DNA from: a virus
IMG/VR virus record: IMGVR_UViG_3300033064_001001
Span: 1 to 24,967 of that record
DNA length: 24,967 nucleotides
Direction: 5' to 3' (one strand)
The notes beneath the pieces were generated by a model, which saw only the letters and a list, made by a program, of their open reading frames with translations, made no database searches and was not told the DNA's origin. Within the stretch, counting starts at the first letter, position 1. Each line of letters starts with the position of its first letter. This document shows, one piece after another, positions 23,436 through 24,967 of this stretch. The position numbers were made by a program, and so were the translations under genes.

Positions 23436-23973
23436 TATTAAGCAAGGGGCAGACCTCTGTGAAGTGTTTGGGACACCAGATTGTGAAACTTACAAAGAAC
23501 TTTTTGAAACAGGATGGCTACCAACAAAAAATAGAGAATGGTATCAATCCCGTTCTTCTCGTGTAAAGATAGATAAGTTATCAGGAACTCGTCGGTATGA
23601 AGTAAAAAAGTTGAATGTATCAAATGAAGGAAATTGGCAAAAGATATTTGAAGAAACAAAGTATCTATATCCAAACTTTCAAGAAGATTACATAAGAACT
23701 TATCTTTCCTTCAACCACGAAATTTATTACTTTGGTGACTCTGTGTTTGCAATTCTAAATTGGTTTGATGATATTCCATTCTTCTCAACCGTTATCGGTG
23801 GAAGAATACAAAAAAATGGAGTAACACCACTAACTTGTTATTACTTTATTCAAAAACTTCTTGACCATTCATATCCTTATTTGTATATTAGTGAATGGTA
23901 TGAGCAATTCAATTTCAAGGCAAAATATCCTAACTTTGAATGGTGGGACGGTGAAAAATGGATGAAAAAATAA
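23398..23973 (+). CDS. Hypothetical 191-aa protein
   Basis: Recognisable segments are GWLPTKNREWYQSRSSRVKI at 38-57, a helical WQKIFEETKYLYPNFQEDYI, FNHEIYYFGDSVFAILNWFD, GRIQKNGVTPLTCYYFIQKL, and a C-terminal LYISEWYEQFNFKAKYPNFE with WWDGEKW. The YIS.WYE.FN.KAKYP.FEWWDG end recalls acyltransferase-like phage proteins (N-acetyltransferase fold) but I cannot confirm the fold, and no acyl-CoA pyrophosphate loop is clear. The ATG at 23398 lies 38 bases inside the upstream gene; there is no later in-frame ATG before residue 189, and a GTG at codon 23 is the only nearby alternative. The long overlap suggests coupled translation. A hairpin at its stop codon may be the terminator. Confidence 0.65.
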   Translation: MKIRISHLNGKYDIKQGADLCEVFGTPDCETYKELFETGWLPTKNREWYQSRSSRVKIDKLSGTRRYEVKKLNVSNEGNWQKIFEETKYLYPNFQEDYIRTYLSFNHEIYYFGDSVFAILNWFDDIPFFSTVIGGRIQKNGVTPLTCYYFIQKLLDHSYPYLYISEWYEQFNFKAKYPNFEWWDGEKWMKK

Positions 23974-23996
23974 TTCGGAAAATTACCGATTTTTTC
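23964..23996 (+). terminator. Possible terminator at the end of the 191-aa gene
   Basis: TCGG (23975-23978) pairs with CCGA (23986-23989); beyond a four-base bulge on the left, GAAAAAA (23964-23970) pairs with TTTTTTC (23990-23996). The GC part is short, so strength is doubtful, but position and T run fit. Confidence 0.5.
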
Positions 23997-24081
23997 TTTC
24001 AAACTTCATAATTATCTCTACACGGTTCAGCTTTGGAATCAAAAATAAAAGTTTTTACGAAAAAAATAATTGGATACAACT

Positions 24082-24967
24082 ATGGATATTAGCAATCGAA
24101 TATTATCTGCCATCACTGTTTATATGAAATATTCGCGCTTCATCCCCAAACTAAATCGTCGAGAAACTTGGGAAGAGTTGGTGAGTAGAAATAAGGAAAT
24201 GCACCAAAAGAAATACCCAAAACTAAAAGACGAGATTGAAAATGTTTACAAGTTTGTATACGAGAAGAAGGTTCTTCCTTCAATGCGTTCACTTCAATTT
24301 GGTGGAAAGCCGATTGAAATTTCGCCGAACCGTATTTACAATTGTGCCTACATGCCGATTGATGATTGGCGTGCCTTTGGTGAAGTTATGTTCCTTCTTC
24401 TTGGTGGAACTGGTGTAGGTTACTCTGTACAGAAACATCACGTCGAGAAACTTCCTGAAATCCGTAAACCAAAGTCAGACCGTGAACGTAGATTCCTTAT
24501 CTCGGACTCAATCGAAGGTTGGTCAGATGCAATTAAAGCTCTTGTCAAGTCATACTTTATAAGTGGTTCATCACTTCGATTTGATTATTCAGACATTCGT
24601 CCAAAGGGTGCCCGTCTTATCACATCAGGTGGTAAAGCACCCGGTGCAGAACCACTTCGTATTTGTATTGAAAAACTTCGTGTTATTCTTGATTTAAAGA
24701 AAGATGGAGACAAGTTAACACCTATTGAAGTTCACGATATGGTTTGTTATATTGCAGATGCAGTTCTTGCCGGTGGTATTCGTCGTGCTGCTCTTATCTC
24801 TCTATTCTCTGCTGACGATGACGAAATGATTTCATGTAAGTTTGGTACATGGTGGGAATTGAATCCTCAACGTGGCCGTGCAAATAACTCGGCGGTATTA
24901 CTTCGTAGTAAGGTAACGGAAGAATTATTCAAAGGACTTTGGAAGAAGATTGAATTGTCAAATGAGG
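24082..24967 (+). CDS. nrdJ: Class II (adenosylcobalamin-dependent) ribonucleotide reductase, 3' partial
   Basis: The first 295 codons are present; the frame is open at the right edge. The sequence follows the monomeric ribonucleoside-triphosphate reductase (RTPR, Lactobacillus leichmannii type): PSMRSLQFGG at 66-75, NRIYNCAYMPIDDW at 83-96 with C88 as the first redox Cys (C119 in the L. leichmannii enzyme), FLLLGGTGVGYSVQ at 104-117, GGIRRAALISLFS from about 231, and RGRANNSAVL at 264-273. It reduces ribonucleotides to deoxyribonucleotides using coenzyme B12, supplying dNTPs for phage replication and working with or without oxygen. The radical and second redox Cys lie beyond the window. It needs host or environmental cobalamin. 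The 108-base upstream gap shows no convincing promoter; a TTGGAA at 24033 lacks a good -10. Confidence 0.92.
   Translation, partial: MDISNRILSAITVYMKYSRFIPKLNRRETWEELVSRNKEMHQKKYPKLKDEIENVYKFVYEKKVLPSMRSLQFGGKPIEISPNRIYNCAYMPIDDWRAFGEVMFLLLGGTGVGYSVQKHHVEKLPEIRKPKSDRERRFLISDSIEGWSDAIKALVKSYFISGSSLRFDYSDIRPKGARLITSGGKAPGAEPLRICIEKLRVILDLKKDGDKLTPIEVHDMVCYIADAVLAGGIRRAALISLFSADDDEMISCKFGTWWELNPQRGRANNSAVLLRSKVTEELFKGLWKKIELSNE

Noticed and set aside
24033-24061. Possible promoter TTGGAA-17-TACGAA before the reductase gene
   Set aside because: The -10 matches the consensus at only three positions; not distinguishable from chance.
1-24967. tRNA genes, introns or inteins
   Set aside because: No cloverleaf-like sequences with CCA-proximal arms were noticed, and the recognised replication proteins read through their motifs without insertion within this window; a covariance-model scan was not possible.

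Overview
This window looks like part of the genome of a contractile-tailed (myovirus-type) bacteriophage, distantly related to the T4 superfamily. It is AT-rich, densely packed, and every gene I can support lies on the + strand. Evidence for a T4-type relative is a gp26-like baseplate hub subunit, a long tape measure, a LysM baseplate protein and a gp27/XkdQ-like hub, together with gp32-like single-stranded DNA-binding protein, a UvsX/RecA recombinase, an RNase H/5'-nuclease and a gp41/DnaB-type helicase. The host cannot be named from the sequence. I saw no tRNA, rRNA, CRISPR array, integrase or transposon.

Layout. (1) 1-328: 3' part of a PD-(D/E)XK nuclease of the Vsr/DUF559 type. (2) 381-14071: tail and baseplate cluster: gp26-like protein, a small protein overlapping it out of frame across a run of seven T, a terminator, an 85-aa protein, a 1183-aa tape measure, an 1858-aa repeat protein with a tail-tube-initiator-like C-terminus, LysM protein, hub, and a conserved structural-looking protein. 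(3) 14077-15309: a divergent, exonuclease-less family A DNA polymerase sitting directly behind the structural genes. (4) 15323-18126: small and medium proteins, mostly unknown. (5) 18149-22680: replication/recombination genes behind two very similar sigma70-like promoters: gp32 with a dyad-rich leader, RecA/UvsX, a UUCG-loop terminator, then the 5'-nuclease and helicase, which overlap by 11 nt. (6) 22713-23973: two overlapping genes; the first looks like a conserved phage protein and the second is of unknown function. (7) 24082-end: 5' part of an adenosylcobalamin-dependent (class II) ribonucleotide reductase.

How it fits together. The left half builds the tail: chaperone-like genes come before the tape measure, then tube initiator, LysM and hub. 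The right half provides DNA synthesis: gp32 coats ssDNA, RecA/UvsX pairs strands, the helicase unwinds, the 5'-nuclease removes RNA primers and the reductase supplies dNTPs. The polymerase is unusually placed with the late genes. A short motif, CATATTTATA or a close variant, recurs upstream of several genes in and just after the structural half and may be a late promoter element of this phage.

Most noteworthy: the 410-aa family A polymerase with unusual active-site substitutions, the tandem-repeat baseplate protein, the possible recoding site at the gp26-like overlap, the CATATTTATA motif family, and the dyad in the gp32 leader.
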